IMG/VR virus record: IMGVR_UViG_3300032285_003819
Coordinates: 1 to 52,665 of that record
DNA: 52,665 nucleotides
Source of the DNA: a virus
Reading direction: 5' to 3' (one strand)
This document shows, in pieces, positions 52,392 to 52,665 of the stretch. Under the pieces are notes generated by a model. That model had not been told where the DNA came from and did no database searches. It was given only the letters and a program-made list of their open reading frames with translations. The stretch's first letter is position 1; each line of letters opens with the position of its first letter. The position numbers and the translations under genes were made by a program.

Positions 52392-52574
52392 ATGAACAAC
52401 CTCAAAGACATTGACGCTAACGAGATTGCCACTATTCGCATTGCACTGTTAGACAAGATTGATAACATTAAAACTTACATACAAATGTCTAATGATTTGA
52501 AACAACCCATTAGTGCTAAATACTGGGAAGAATCACTAGACAAACATACAACACTGTTAAACAAGCTGTACTAA
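52392..52574 (+). CDS. Small helical hypothetical protein
   Basis: 60 aa, almost wholly helical with heptad-like spacing (IATIRIALLDKIDNIKTYIQ, AKYWEESLDKHTTLLNKLY). A dimer or small coiled-coil regulator would fit, but there is no defined family. It follows the previous gene by 14 bp and is followed by structured noncoding DNA. Composition matches its upstream partner. Confidence 0.55.
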   Translation: MNNLKDIDANEIATIRIALLDKIDNIKTYIQMSNDLKQPISAKYWEESLDKHTTLLNKLY

Positions 52575-52584
52575 TACAGCCGCC

Positions 52585-52606
52585 GACCTTGTAGTAGTAC
52601 AGGGTC
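52585..52606 (+). repeat. Hairpin after small-gene cluster
   Basis: GACCTTGTA - GTAG - TACAGGGTC forms a nine-pair stem with one T-G pair. It has no T tract, so it is not a standard terminator; RNA stability or protein binding are possible roles. Confidence 0.6.
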
Positions 52607-52607
52607 G

Positions 52608-52646
52608 CAGCAAGAACCGTGCCAACCCCCTTGGCACGATAGTTGC
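52608..52646 (+). repeat. Imperfect hairpin, right arm of inverted repeat
   Basis: CGTGCCAA and TTGGCACG form an 8-bp stem around a C-rich loop, with a 5-bp outer stem AGCAA/TTGCT beyond a 4-nt internal loop. Its left part (52608-52628) is the inverted copy of 51548-51568. Confidence 0.7.
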
Positions 52647-52647
52647 T

Positions 52648-52665
52648 CCCCCCCCCCCCCCCCCC
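52648..52665 (+). other. Terminal run of 18 C
   Basis: The window ends in an uninterrupted C homopolymer. This may be where assembly stopped, a library artefact such as homopolymer tailing, or a true low-complexity tract. No biological role should be assumed. Confidence 0.8.

Noticed and set aside
1-52665. tRNA genes, integrase or lysis genes
   Set aside because: No cloverleaf-type sequence, recombinase signature, holin-like membrane gene or endolysin motif was recognised in any gap or gene; lifestyle cannot be judged from this window.
52648-52665. Poly-C as a functional terminus
   Set aside because: A bare homopolymer at a contig edge is more simply an assembly or library artefact; there is no independent evidence for a natural end.

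Overview
This window is an AT-rich stretch (roughly 30% G+C by eye) of a tailed double-stranded DNA bacteriophage. It carries a nearly complete virion assembly module: terminase, portal, prohead protease/scaffold, major capsid protein, neck proteins, tail tube, a 2530-residue tape measure protein, and a tail tip built from homologues of lambda gpM, gpL, gpK, gpI and gpJ. There is no sheath or contractile baseplate, so a long flexible siphovirus tail is the best reading. I see no integrase, repressor, holin, endolysin, DNA polymerase, tRNA or CRISPR array. The host cannot be fixed from the sequence; Shine-Dalgarno sites are weak or missing.

Layout. 1-26543 (minus): tail block in the order tail-assembly proteins, tape measure, minor tail and fibre proteins, M-, L-, K-, I- and J-like tip proteins, and finally a collagen-like fibre gene that runs off the left edge. 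26600-29816 (plus): three neck or tail-completion genes and the major tail protein, closed by a strong bidirectional terminator. 29877-42666 (minus): PhoH, Zn-ribbon protein, a phage sigma factor, a protein of unknown role, an ERCC4-type nuclease with a C2H2 finger, large terminase, portal, protease/scaffold, decoration protein, capsid, and small head or neck proteins. 42694-51222: a sugar-modification locus, with one plus-strand glycosyltransferase facing an overlapping minus-strand operon of EndoVII-like HNH, epimerase, FkbM methyltransferase, DUF6165 protein, a GT9-GT2 fusion, a GT4-TibC-like fusion and a second TibC-like enzyme. 51223-52665: an odd right end with a long noncoding stretch (including a 130-nt cytosine-free tract), small plus-strand genes of higher G+C, hairpins, an inverted repeat and a terminal run of 18 C.

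How it may work together. Nine genes or gene blocks start 8-13 nt after an invariant GTGTAA, which could be a promoter read with the phage sigma factor or a non-canonical ribosome-binding element. The tape measure carries two PD-(D/E)XK-like nuclease regions bracketed by GFIPNFA-type motifs, suggesting cargo delivered with the DNA. The most interesting possibility is that the two TibC-like (autotransporter O-heptosyltransferase family) domains glycosylate the virion's own Ser/Thr-rich collagen-like fibre, with the epimerase and other transferases building the sugar; modification of host surface glycan is the main alternative.
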